Shown: positions 7,151 to 13,208 of the stretch, piece by piece
Layout of the letters: each line of letters starts with the position of its first letter
Position numbering within the stretch: the stretch's first letter is position 1
NCBI GenBank assembly: GCA_038868115.1
Contig: JAWBXA010000025.1
Coordinates: 1 to 13,208 of the forward strand
DNA: 13,208 nucleotides
Direction: 5' to 3'
From: JAGTQI01 sp038868115
Lineage (GTDB): Archaea; Thermoproteota; Bathyarchaeia; Bathyarchaeales; Bathycorpusculaceae
Made by a program: the position numbers and the translations under genes
The notes under the pieces: generated by a model
The model's database searches: none
What the model was told of the DNA's origin: nothing
Seen by the model: the letters and a program-made list of their open reading frames with translations, nothing else

Positions 7151-8086
7151 TTACGGGTACTTAAGCCTAATCGCTTTATGCGGGCAAGCGTCAGAGCACT
7201 TCATGCAATAAATACATTCTGGGTCGCTAAACTTTTCCCACGGCAGTTCCAAAATTGGAACCATCATGGGACAAGCCTTAATACATTCTCTACATTCGCC
7301 TTTAACACACTTCACGAGGTCCCTCCGCAAACCGAGAAAGCTAAACCTGTTTAGAAAAGCCATTATCGCACCATGAGGACATAAATACCTGCACCATCCC
7401 CGCGGAACATAAGCCACCAAAACAAGAACACCTACAAGGATAAGCAACTGAACCCAGAAAAGAGGCGGCAAATCCAAAACTCCAGATAAAACATCCGCTA
7501 CCGGCTTCTCCATAATCTCAATTGAAAAGCTTTGAATGCCTCTTGGCAACGTGGAAAACAAGGTTTCAGCTGGACTTACGGCAGTGAATGGGGCATAGGC
7601 AAATATACCTAACGCCCTTTCATAGTCTCTATAGGCTCCTGTAACTTTAGCCGCCGAAAAGGTTAAGCTAATAAAAAGCACAATGCCCAAAACAAAATAC
7701 TTCACTAGCGCCATGTTCCTATGAGTTTTTGGAGAAACCTCCGTTTTCTTCACTTTAATAAAGCCAACTAAGTCTTGAATAAAACCGAAGGGGCAAACCC
7801 AACCGCATAAGGATTTGCCAATCAGAACGCCTACTAATAGGAAAGATGCTACTGCAAACCATGGAAAAACAACAGGTGACAGCCATCCGCTGAACATCAA
7901 CTGCAGTGCCGTGAAAGCATCCCCAACGATGTTCGGCTGGTAACCCCAGGTCCACATGACTGGAAGCACCATGGGCAGCGAGCCTAAATTAAAGACCATT
8001 GCGCAGAAAAGTAGGAAAGATAGGAACTGAACAATTCTGCGAACCGTATTAAATTTGACTAAGTATTGTCGAATGTTTATCTTCAA
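7151..8086 (-). CDS. NapH-like membrane 4Fe-4S ferredoxin-type protein
   Basis: A 311-aa polytopic membrane electron-transfer protein. Hydrophobic segments are seen at about 17-34, 73-90, 127-146 and 208-227. There are two CxxxCP motifs just after membrane segments (Cys94/Cys98 and Cys232/Cys236), typical of the NapH/NosR/YccM (Fer4_5) group. Two C-terminal clusters follow: Cys260, 265, 268, 272 (first gap of four rather than two residues) and Cys291, 294, 297, 301 (classic CxxCxxCxxxCP). The family passes electrons between the quinol pool or membrane donors and periplasmic or cytoplasmic acceptors; the partner here is unknown. The start is TTG because the preceding in-frame codon is a stop, with a GAGG about 9 nt upstream. 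It lies 45 bp after tldE on the same strand and may be co-transcribed. No nap, nos or cytochrome genes are nearby. Confidence 0.88.
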   Translation of the reverse strand: MKINIRQYLVKFNTVRRIVQFLSFLLFCAMVFNLGSLPMVLPVMWTWGYQPNIVGDAFTALQLMFSGWLSPVVFPWFAVASFLLVGVLIGKSLCGWVCPFGFIQDLVGFIKVKKTEVSPKTHRNMALVKYFVLGIVLFISLTFSAAKVTGAYRDYERALGIFAYAPFTAVSPAETLFSTLPRGIQSFSIEIMEKPVADVLSGVLDLPPLFWVQLLILVGVLVLVAYVPRGWCRYLCPHGAIMAFLNRFSFLGLRRDLVKCVKGECRECIKACPMMVPILELPWEKFSDPECIYCMKCSDACPHKAIRLKYP

Positions 8087-8131
8087 TCATTTCAGCCTCG
8101 TTTGGAATGAGATATTGGAGGTTTAGGTTAT

Positions 8132-9496
8132 TTACTTTCCGATAACTTTAACGTTTTCCACAAGAACCCAAGGTGCAACAAGCGAGCCGACCTTTCTTTC
8201 ATTATTTGCAAGATCCGAAACATTCCGCAGGGCATCGAAAACGTTGCCAGCCATCATGGCACCCTTAACTGGGTGAACTATTTTGCCCCCCTCAATCTTC
8301 CAAGCTGGAGTTGCAACAACAGAGAACTCCCCGCTTGCCGGATTACTGCTATGCGCCCCTTGTAACGAGTATACGAGAAGCCCCTCGTCAACCTCACCTA
8401 TCAGCTCCTCTGGGGATTTTTTACCAGTTTCAAAGTGGAAATTTGTTGTTTCAACATTAGGCGTTGACAAATAGCCAGCCCTAAAAGCGTTTCCGGTGCT
8501 TTCCCTTCCCTCCTTTTTGGCAGCGTAATTATCATAAATAAAATTGCGCAAAACCCCCTTCTCGATTATGATGGTTTTTTGCTGTGGAACTCCTTCACCA
8601 TCAAACTTCCATGTACGGAGCCCGCCTTCAAGCAAGCCATCGTCATATATTGTCACAACTTCAGAGGCGACTTTTTGACCAATCTTGCCTTTAAGAGCTG
8701 ACTGGTTTCGCTGCACATAATCCGCTTTAACCGCGTCCATCAAAGTATAATGAAGAAGTTGCTGCAGGGCAAAATGGGCGAAAATAACATTCATGTTTCT
8801 TGTTTCTATCCGTTTAGCTCTTAGCGCTAAAGCTGCCAGACGCGCAGCCTCTCTACCCACCCACTCTGGATCTATTTTGTAAATCCTCTCAGCATTAAAC
8901 TCAAAACATACGGGTGTTACTTCACCGCTTTCATGGGCCACCGTTGCCAAACTACATTCAATAATTGTTCCACAGTCATAACCATCCACACCATTAGAAT
9001 TTACAACAGCCCGTGAAAGGTAAGAAGCTCCAATGCCGCCATCTATTGGAAAAACACGCTCATCAGTCTTTTCAGCAGCCTCCAACATTAGAGAGGAGCA
9101 TTTGACTAAATCTTCCGGGGATAATTCGCAAACGGCACTGTCAAATGTGTCTTTCACATGGGCGTAGGGTTTCTTATGCGGGAAGCCTTTCCAATACTTG
9201 TCAGGCTTACTTGCCCTTGCAGACTTCAAAGATTTCAAAACTACATCCTCAATTGCCTTTTTGCTTCTAACAATGTTTGTGTATGAAAAGCCAACCGCCT
9301 TACCGACAACAGTTCTAACTCCGATCCCTTGATCAATTATTCTTGAACTTTTTGTAATTTGCCCCCTTTCAATGGCCACTGCTGTTGTGAAACCCTGGTA
9401 TGCGAAGGCTTCAGCCTCGTCAGCTCCATTTTTAAGCGCGAATTTCACAGCGGCTTCAGCCAAGTTGATGGTTTCTTCTTCCTTAAGCGCTACCAC
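8132..9496 (-). CDS. tldE: TldE/PmbA-type subunit of the TldD/TldE peptidase
   Basis: A 454-aa protein of the TldD/PmbA family; the TldE partner forms a heterodimer with TldD that degrades or trims unfolded peptides. Family features include the early GADEAEAF and IERGQITKSS segments, GIGVRTVVGKAVGFSYTN, the central VASEVVTIYDDG (about 276-287), STGNAFR and a C-terminal PVKGAMMAGNVFDAL. The zinc HExxxH motif of TldD is absent; the equivalent region reads HFALQQLLHY, as expected for the non-metal subunit. Three consecutive possible starts exist (TTG 9502, TTG 9499, GTG 9496). GTG 9496 is preferred because GGGGTG at 9504-9509 lies 7 nt before it and is too close to the others. It overlaps the end of tldD by 14 nt, implying coupled translation. 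The cellular substrate in archaea is unknown. Confidence 0.92.
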   Translation of the reverse strand: MVALKEEETINLAEAAVKFALKNGADEAEAFAYQGFTTAVAIERGQITKSSRIIDQGIGVRTVVGKAVGFSYTNIVRSKKAIEDVVLKSLKSARASKPDKYWKGFPHKKPYAHVKDTFDSAVCELSPEDLVKCSSLMLEAAEKTDERVFPIDGGIGASYLSRAVVNSNGVDGYDCGTIIECSLATVAHESGEVTPVCFEFNAERIYKIDPEWVGREAARLAALALRAKRIETRNMNVIFAHFALQQLLHYTLMDAVKADYVQRNQSALKGKIGQKVASEVVTIYDDGLLEGGLRTWKFDGEGVPQQKTIIIEKGVLRNFIYDNYAAKKEGRESTGNAFRAGYLSTPNVETTNFHFETGKKSPEELIGEVDEGLLVYSLQGAHSSNPASGEFSVVATPAWKIEGGKIVHPVKGAMMAGNVFDALRNVSDLANNERKVGSLVAPWVLVENVKVIGK

Positions 9497-10871
9497 CAAC
9501 AAGCACCCCTTTAACCCTTATGTGGGGGCCACCATCGCAAACAAATGCCGTTTGACCCTTGCCGCACCTTCCAGGCCAAAGTTCAAAGTCCTTTCCAACT
9601 GCTTCCACTTTATGCAACGTTTCAAGCGTATTGCCGCTTATTGATGCGTTTCGCACCGGTTCGCCAACTTCACCCTTGATTATTTCATAACCCTCTTGAA
9701 TCCCAACCTGGAATGTGCCATCTAAGTTTGCTTGTCCCCCTCTGAAGCTTTTAAAGTAGTATCCAAATTTTATGCCTTCAACAAGCTCTTCAAAAGAGTG
9801 ATCTTTTGGCGCTAGGAAAGTGTTGCGCATTCTTATTATTGGTTCTACACGGAAGTCTTCAGCCCTCGCATTGCCTGTTGGCCTGGCATTGAATTTCTGT
9901 GCTGTTTCACGATTATGCATAAGTCCAACAATAACGCCATCCTTGACCAATAACGTTTTTTGGGACGGGACGCCTTCATCATCATACTTGAAAGAGCCAA
10001 AAGCTTCTTCAATGGTTCCGTCATCATAAATAGTGACAACATCGGAAGCCACATTCTTGCCAAACTTGTTCATAAGAACAGAGCCCGACAAAGTTAAATC
10101 TGCCTCAGCCAAATGGCCAAAAGCCTCATGAATAAAAACCCCCACAACGTTTGGACCCAAAACCACGGGGAAAGTCCCGCCTTTGGGAGGTTTGGCCTTC
10201 AATTGTTCAACAGCCCTTTTCGCAACCCTTTCTCCTACAACTTCCGGGGCTTCAACATCAAAGACTTCAAAGCCGCTTGTTGATCCCACTTCCTCACGAC
10301 TAAACGTGAAAACGTCTCCCTCTCTTGCAGTAACAAGAATCCTTGACCAAACATAGAGCTTATCCTGTTTGATATACGAGCTTTCATTATTCAAGAAATA
10401 GCTTGTTCCAACCAGGTCCAGATAGTCTATTGTGCAACTTTTAACGCGTTGGTTATACCTCAAAACCGTATCTGCGATTGTTAAAGTTGTTCTTATTTTA
10501 TCTTCTATAGAGATTTTTGAAGGATCTTTTTTGGGATTCGCAGAAACCTTATCCTCAAAAGCTTTGCTTTCAGCAAGTTTTATCGGGTTCTTAAGTTTTA
10601 GACTAGCCACTTTCGCCATTCTACAAGCCTCAGAGGCGGCGCTGACCAAAGTTTTAGTATCAAGCGAGCATGAAGATGCGAAACCCCACGCGCCGTTGAC
10701 AAGTACTCTTATAGCGGCACCATTCTCAATGCCTTCTTTGGCCGCCTCAACCCTCTCCTCTTTAATAGTAAGCATAGTCTTGAAAAATTTCTGCACACGT
10801 ATCTCCACATACTCGGCGCCAAACTTGTCGACAGCAGCATTAACGACTGTAACCAGGGTGTCTTTCAACAT
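9483..10871 (-). CDS. tldD: TldD zinc-peptidase subunit
   Basis: A 462-aa metallopeptidase subunit. It carries HEAFGH (248-253), the family's zinc-binding HExxxH motif, and Cys436 in GRCGKGQ, matching the conserved C-terminal zinc-ligand cysteine. Other family segments are VASDVVTIYDDG (274-285), DEGVPSQKTLLVKDG (298-312), PTGNARAEDFR (331-341) and GRCGKGQ onward to a terminal VLVGG. In bacteria TldD/TldE act on microcin B17 precursor and the CcdA antitoxin; the archaeal role is open. The frame is open upstream to 11066, but ATG 10871 is chosen because the family homology begins there (MLKDTLVTVVNAAVDKFG) and the longer version would overlap the preceding gene by over 100 bp. A weak GGAAGG lies upstream of the ATG. 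It overlaps tldE, the usual pairing. Confidence 0.94.
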   Translation of the reverse strand: MLKDTLVTVVNAAVDKFGAEYVEIRVQKFFKTMLTIKEERVEAAKEGIENGAAIRVLVNGAWGFASSCSLDTKTLVSAASEACRMAKVASLKLKNPIKLAESKAFEDKVSANPKKDPSKISIEDKIRTTLTIADTVLRYNQRVKSCTIDYLDLVGTSYFLNNESSYIKQDKLYVWSRILVTAREGDVFTFSREEVGSTSGFEVFDVEAPEVVGERVAKRAVEQLKAKPPKGGTFPVVLGPNVVGVFIHEAFGHLAEADLTLSGSVLMNKFGKNVASDVVTIYDDGTIEEAFGSFKYDDEGVPSQKTLLVKDGVIVGLMHNRETAQKFNARPTGNARAEDFRVEPIIRMRNTFLAPKDHSFEELVEGIKFGYYFKSFRGGQANLDGTFQVGIQEGYEIIKGEVGEPVRNASISGNTLETLHKVEAVGKDFELWPGRCGKGQTAFVCDGGPHIRVKGVLVGGSA

Positions 10872-10948
10872 CCCCCTTCCTAGTGTAGCCTTTAGACGGA
10901 TGTAATCACGAAGACGTGCTAATAAAAATTGCCCAGAAAATGGAAATT

Positions 10949-11287
10949 TTAAGCTTTCTGCATGAGAAGTTTTATCTGACTGGCAAAATCGCTTTTCCGA
11001 ATCTTCTCCAATTCGATTCTCCGAAGTAAACCATAACTTGAGTAAATGTCCTCTAAAATCTTCCACTCAATGACATAGGCTCCAGACTTCAAAAAGTCTT
11101 CAAGCCCCTTCGCAAACAAATCGATTTTATCAGCAATCTCATCCCGCCTAACAGAGTAATTGCTCTCCAAATAACGATAAATTAAGTTAGTAGCTTCGTC
11201 TCCAAAAACCTGTCTCATAACACGATCAATTATCTTGCAAACTTTCTCATTTTCTCTACGCATCTGCTGATTCATGGTGGCGCTCAT
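10949..11287 (-). CDS. Small archaeal protein, NitrOD5/DUF3227-like
   Basis: A 112-aa mainly helical, soluble, charged protein. Its core, from about residue 28 to 88 (FGDEATNLIYRYLESNY, DEIADKIDLFAKGLEDFL, GAYVIEWKILEDIYSSYG), follows the pattern I associate with the archaeal NitrOD5/DUF3227 domain, often an output domain in Thaumarchaeota and relatives. That match is from memory of the pattern and is tentative. The frame is open to a GTG at 11350, but ATG 11287 is preferred because a TATA-like GCTTATTAAG is centred about 27 nt upstream, which would make the message leaderless. It lies 77 bp upstream of tldD on the same strand. Function unknown. Confidence 0.75.
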   Translation of the reverse strand: MSATMNQQMRRENEKVCKIIDRVMRQVFGDEATNLIYRYLESNYSVRRDEIADKIDLFAKGLEDFLKSGAYVIEWKILEDIYSSYGLLRRIELEKIRKSDFASQIKLLMQKA

Positions 11288-11309
11288 AAAAATATCGTAT
11301 GTATTGCGA

Positions 11310-11319
11310 CTTAATAAGC
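11310..11319 (-). promoter_or_regulatory. TATA-like promoter, probable leaderless start
   Basis: GCTTATTAAG on the minus strand, centred about 27 nt before ATG 11287 of the NitrOD5-like gene, with no SD before that ATG. A second TATA-like GTATATATG at 11340-11348 could serve an alternative upstream start. Confidence 0.45.
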
Positions 11320-11352
11320 TTTGCCGTGTATAAGTCCAACATATATACACAA

Positions 11353-11359
11353 CAAAAAC
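11353..11359 (-). terminator. Possible T-tract terminator of the EndoQ gene
   Basis: GTTTTTG on the minus strand, 7 nt past the stop of the EndoQ-type gene and before the next gene's TATA-like elements. It fits a hairpin-less archaeal terminator, but it is short. Confidence 0.3.
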
Positions 11360-11365
11360 ATACTA

Positions 11366-12655
11366 TTACGTAAAATCAGTGAGAGTCAGCTGTTGAACTT
11401 TTTCCGAAAAATTTTTAACAGCTGAAGCTTCATCCTCAAAAATTATCGGGTGACCATAAACTCCGTCATATCCGGGCACAACCTTGATTTTGTCTTCCCT
11501 AACTCTAATTATGGCCTCGGCAATCTTCCTACCCACAACAGATTCTAAAGCTTCTCCGGGCACGTCGATAAGTACGGAATATTCATCCCAGAACTTATCT
11601 AACAACTTATTATAAATGCTCCAAACTTTCTGCGTTGACGGAGAGTCAGCATTTAAAACCGTTGCAATAATTTCTGAAAGAGGCAGCAGATGTAAATACC
11701 CTATGGCATTTTCAGGCTTAAAGCCAGCTGGGCGGTCTGCGAGTTCCTCAACTCTTTGTTCAACGCCTTTAGTTAGTTTTTTGCGGCAGACGGGGCAAAT
11801 ATTGCCAAGTTTAATAGCTTCTTTTGGCGAGAATGAAACTTTGCAGTTCCTATGTCCGGTCCAATGATACTTTCCATAGGCGGGATCGGTTTCAACTGTG
11901 AATCTGAACTTTGCCTTGTCCTTGTTTTTTATGGCTTCTACAACTTCCCAGTAACTTGGGCTTTTCAACTCAAAAACATTGGCCTCTCTCCCCATACGCC
12001 ACGGCCAGAAACTGTGGCTGTCACTGTTCGAAACTAATGTGAACTTGTCGAGTTTGCTCAGGCGCCAGTTCATGGGCGGGTCTGATGACAAGCCAGTTTC
12101 GAGAGCGTAAATATGTTTTGCCATGTCCTGGTAGCACTCCTCAACACTATTGAAGCCGCTAAAGGCCCCAAATATGCTGAACCAAGGTGTCCAAGCGTGT
12201 GCTGGAAAAACCATGTTATCCTTCGAAACTTCCATAACCTCCTCCACAAGTTGGGAAGCAGACATGTCAAGAGTTGGTCTCCCATCAACCGATAAGTCGC
12301 CATATTTGGCGAGGCGCTCGTTTACTTGAACTGCAGTTTCTATACTCGGCGTTAGTATAACATGATGAATCTTTTTCACGACATCTTCGAAAGTGAATAT
12401 TGTGCTGACTTCTGTAGTTACCATAAAATAAACTGGAAAGTCAGAGTTCTTGGCAACCTTGTATAATCCAGTTCCAGCCTCTTCTACTAATGTTTCATGT
12501 AGTTCCTTAAGCCATTTGGGATGAGTGAAATCTCCGGTGCCGACGAGATTTAAGCCTTTAATTTTTGCGAAATGGGCAATTTCCTCGATGCTCATTTTCT
12601 GGCTTGTAGCACGGCTGTACCGTCCATGGATGTGGAGGTCGGCTATAACCCTCAT
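11366..12655 (-). CDS. Endonuclease Q (EndoQ)-type PHP-domain repair nuclease
   Basis: A 429-aa protein resembling archaeal EndoQ, which nicks DNA 5' of deaminated bases (uracil, hypoxanthine) and abasic sites. The N-terminal PHP domain supplies metal ligands: DLHIHGRYS (6-14; His8, His10), GTGDFTHP (39-46; Asp42, His45), Glu82, His98, AHAW (152-155) and NSDSHS (210-215). A zinc-finger-like insert has His268, Cys271, Cys287 and Cys290. The C-terminal part has the family motif PGYDGVYG (394-401). The last residues, QLTLTDF (422-428), match a PCNA-interacting Q-x-x-L-x-x-F motif, consistent with PCNA association reported for thermococcal EndoQ. ATG start; there is no SD, but a TATA-like CATTAAAC is centred 26-27 nt upstream, suggesting a leaderless message. 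It diverges from the NAD kinase-like gene. Assignment strong. Confidence 0.9.
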   Translation of the reverse strand: MRVIADLHIHGRYSRATSQKMSIEEIAHFAKIKGLNLVGTGDFTHPKWLKELHETLVEEAGTGLYKVAKNSDFPVYFMVTTEVSTIFTFEDVVKKIHHVILTPSIETAVQVNERLAKYGDLSVDGRPTLDMSASQLVEEVMEVSKDNMVFPAHAWTPWFSIFGAFSGFNSVEECYQDMAKHIYALETGLSSDPPMNWRLSKLDKFTLVSNSDSHSFWPWRMGREANVFELKSPSYWEVVEAIKNKDKAKFRFTVETDPAYGKYHWTGHRNCKVSFSPKEAIKLGNICPVCRKKLTKGVEQRVEELADRPAGFKPENAIGYLHLLPLSEIIATVLNADSPSTQKVWSIYNKLLDKFWDEYSVLIDVPGEALESVVGRKIAEAIIRVREDKIKVVPGYDGVYGHPIIFEDEASAVKNFSEKVQQLTLTDFT

Positions 12656-12677
12656 TATTCTCGTTAAACCTTTTGGT

Positions 12678-12685
12678 GTTTAATG
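12678..12685 (-). promoter_or_regulatory. TATA-like promoter of the EndoQ-type gene
   Basis: CATTAAAC on the minus strand, centred 26-27 nt before ATG 12655. The spacing places the transcript start at the ATG itself, and no SD is present. Confidence 0.42.
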
Positions 12686-12706
12686 CTTAAGTCATTTGCG
12701 GAAAAT

Positions 12707-12715
12707 GGTTTATAG
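12707..12715 (+). promoter_or_regulatory. TATA-like promoter of the NAD kinase-like gene
   Basis: GGTTTATAG, with a TTTATA core, predicts a start near 12737 and a leader of about 14 nt before ATG 12751. It lies about 30 bp from the opposing EndoQ promoter, so the 95-bp spacer is divergent. Confidence 0.45.
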
Positions 12716-12750
12716 GTAGCCATCGAAACTTTGTATTCGATAATTATGAG

Positions 12751-13208
12751 ATGGGCTTTATTGTTAATCCGATTGCAGGCATGGGTGGGAGGGTTGGGCT
12801 TAAGGGAACCGATGGCGTTTTAGAAGAGGCTATTGCAAGAGGGGCTAAACCGGTCTCTCCGAAAAGGGCTGTTGAGCTCCTCCAAGAACTTAAGGAAAAC
12901 ACTCATGGAAACTTCATTAAGATAATAACGTGTCCCGGGATTATGGGCGAGGAGGAAGCAAAAGAAGCTAGCGTTCATGTGGAAATTTTGCCCATGGAAA
13001 TAGAAGCAAAGACAACGGCAGAAGACACAAAAAGGGCTGTGGAGCTTTTGACAGACGAAAAAGTAGACTTGATAGTATTTGTTGGCGGAGATGGCACTGT
13101 AAAGGATATTTTAGACTCGATGAAAAAGAAAGGCGTTGAACTGCCAGTTTTAGGGATTCCTTCAGGCGTTAAAATGTACAGTGGCGTTTTTGCCGTTAAC
13201 CCTTCAGA
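12751..13208 (+). CDS. ATP-NAD kinase-like protein (COG3199 type), 3' end outside window
   Basis: The first 152 residues of a protein of the NAD kinase/diacylglycerol kinase-like superfamily. Visible motifs are GFIVNPIAGMGG (2-13), the diagnostic GGDGT (112-116) in VFVGGDGTVKDI, and GIPSGVKMYSGVFA (135-148), which is typical of the archaeal COG3199 group rather than classic PpnK. If it is a true NAD kinase it makes NADP from NAD and ATP; members of this group are incompletely characterised. ATG 12751 is chosen because the NPxxG motif begins five residues later and no upstream in-frame ATG exists. An overlapping ATG at 12746 is out of frame. The gene is cut by the window end, not truncated by mutation as far as can be seen. 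Confidence 0.88.
   Translation, partial: MGFIVNPIAGMGGRVGLKGTDGVLEEAIARGAKPVSPKRAVELLQELKENTHGNFIKIITCPGIMGEEEAKEASVHVEILPMEIEAKTTAEDTKRAVELLTDEKVDLIVFVGGDGTVKDILDSMKKKGVELPVLGIPSGVKMYSGVFAVNPS

Noticed and set aside
10432..10905. Long open frame antisense to tldD (157 aa)
   Set aside because: It is complementary to a well-supported gene, has a low-complexity Ser/Leu/Ala-rich product and no RBS or family motif.
10907..10918. CACG-AAGA-CGTG inverted repeat before tldD
   Set aside because: Only a 4-bp stem; likely chance, and too short for an operator or terminator call.
10872..11066. N-terminal extension of tldD by 65 residues
   Set aside because: It lacks family similarity and would overlap the upstream NitrOD5-like gene by over 100 bp in another frame; homology starts at ATG 10871.
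11288..11350. 21-residue extension of the NitrOD5-like gene from a GTG
   Set aside because: The segment covers TATA-like elements and shows no domain similarity; ATG 11287 has a well-spaced TATA box.

Overview
The window looks archaeal. Evidence: an archaeal-type phosphoglycerate kinase, an endonuclease Q (EndoQ)-type PHP protein, an archaeal COG3199-type NAD kinase-like gene, TATA-like boxes about 26 nt from likely transcript starts, GGTGA-type Shine-Dalgarno (SD) sites, and frequent TTG/GTG starts. Bathyarchaeia or a related lineage would fit the moderate GC content and gene set, but that placement is a guess. No tRNA, rRNA, CRISPR array, insertion sequence or integrase was seen. Genes are densely packed and the largest gap is about 144 bp.

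Left part (1-7144), carbohydrate metabolism. A phosphoglycerate kinase (+) converges on a full-length GT4 glycosyltransferase of the glycogen-synthase type (-). Upstream of that GT4, on the same strand, is a protein with a degenerate PD-(D/E)XK nuclease-like domain and a Lys/Glu/Pro-rich tail. Divergent from it runs a + strand cluster: a GH57 alpha-amylase-type glycosidase, a small winged-helix protein, a 207-aa protein that is only the N-terminal half of a GT4 enzyme, and a complete GT4 overlapping it by 8 nt. Together these suggest synthesis and remodelling of a storage alpha-glucan (glycogen), with glycolysis/gluconeogenesis next door. The half-size GT4, which lacks the nucleotide-sugar domain and key catalytic residues and is translationally coupled to an intact GT4, is the most unusual item.

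Right part (7151-12655), all on the - strand, read right to left: EndoQ-type repair nuclease with a C-terminal PCNA-binding-like motif, a small archaeal NitrOD5/DUF3227-like protein, a TldD/TldE peptidase pair overlapping by about 14 nt, and a NapH-like membrane 4Fe-4S protein. EndoQ and the small protein both appear to have leaderless promoters. At the right edge a divergent NAD kinase-like gene starts and runs off the window.
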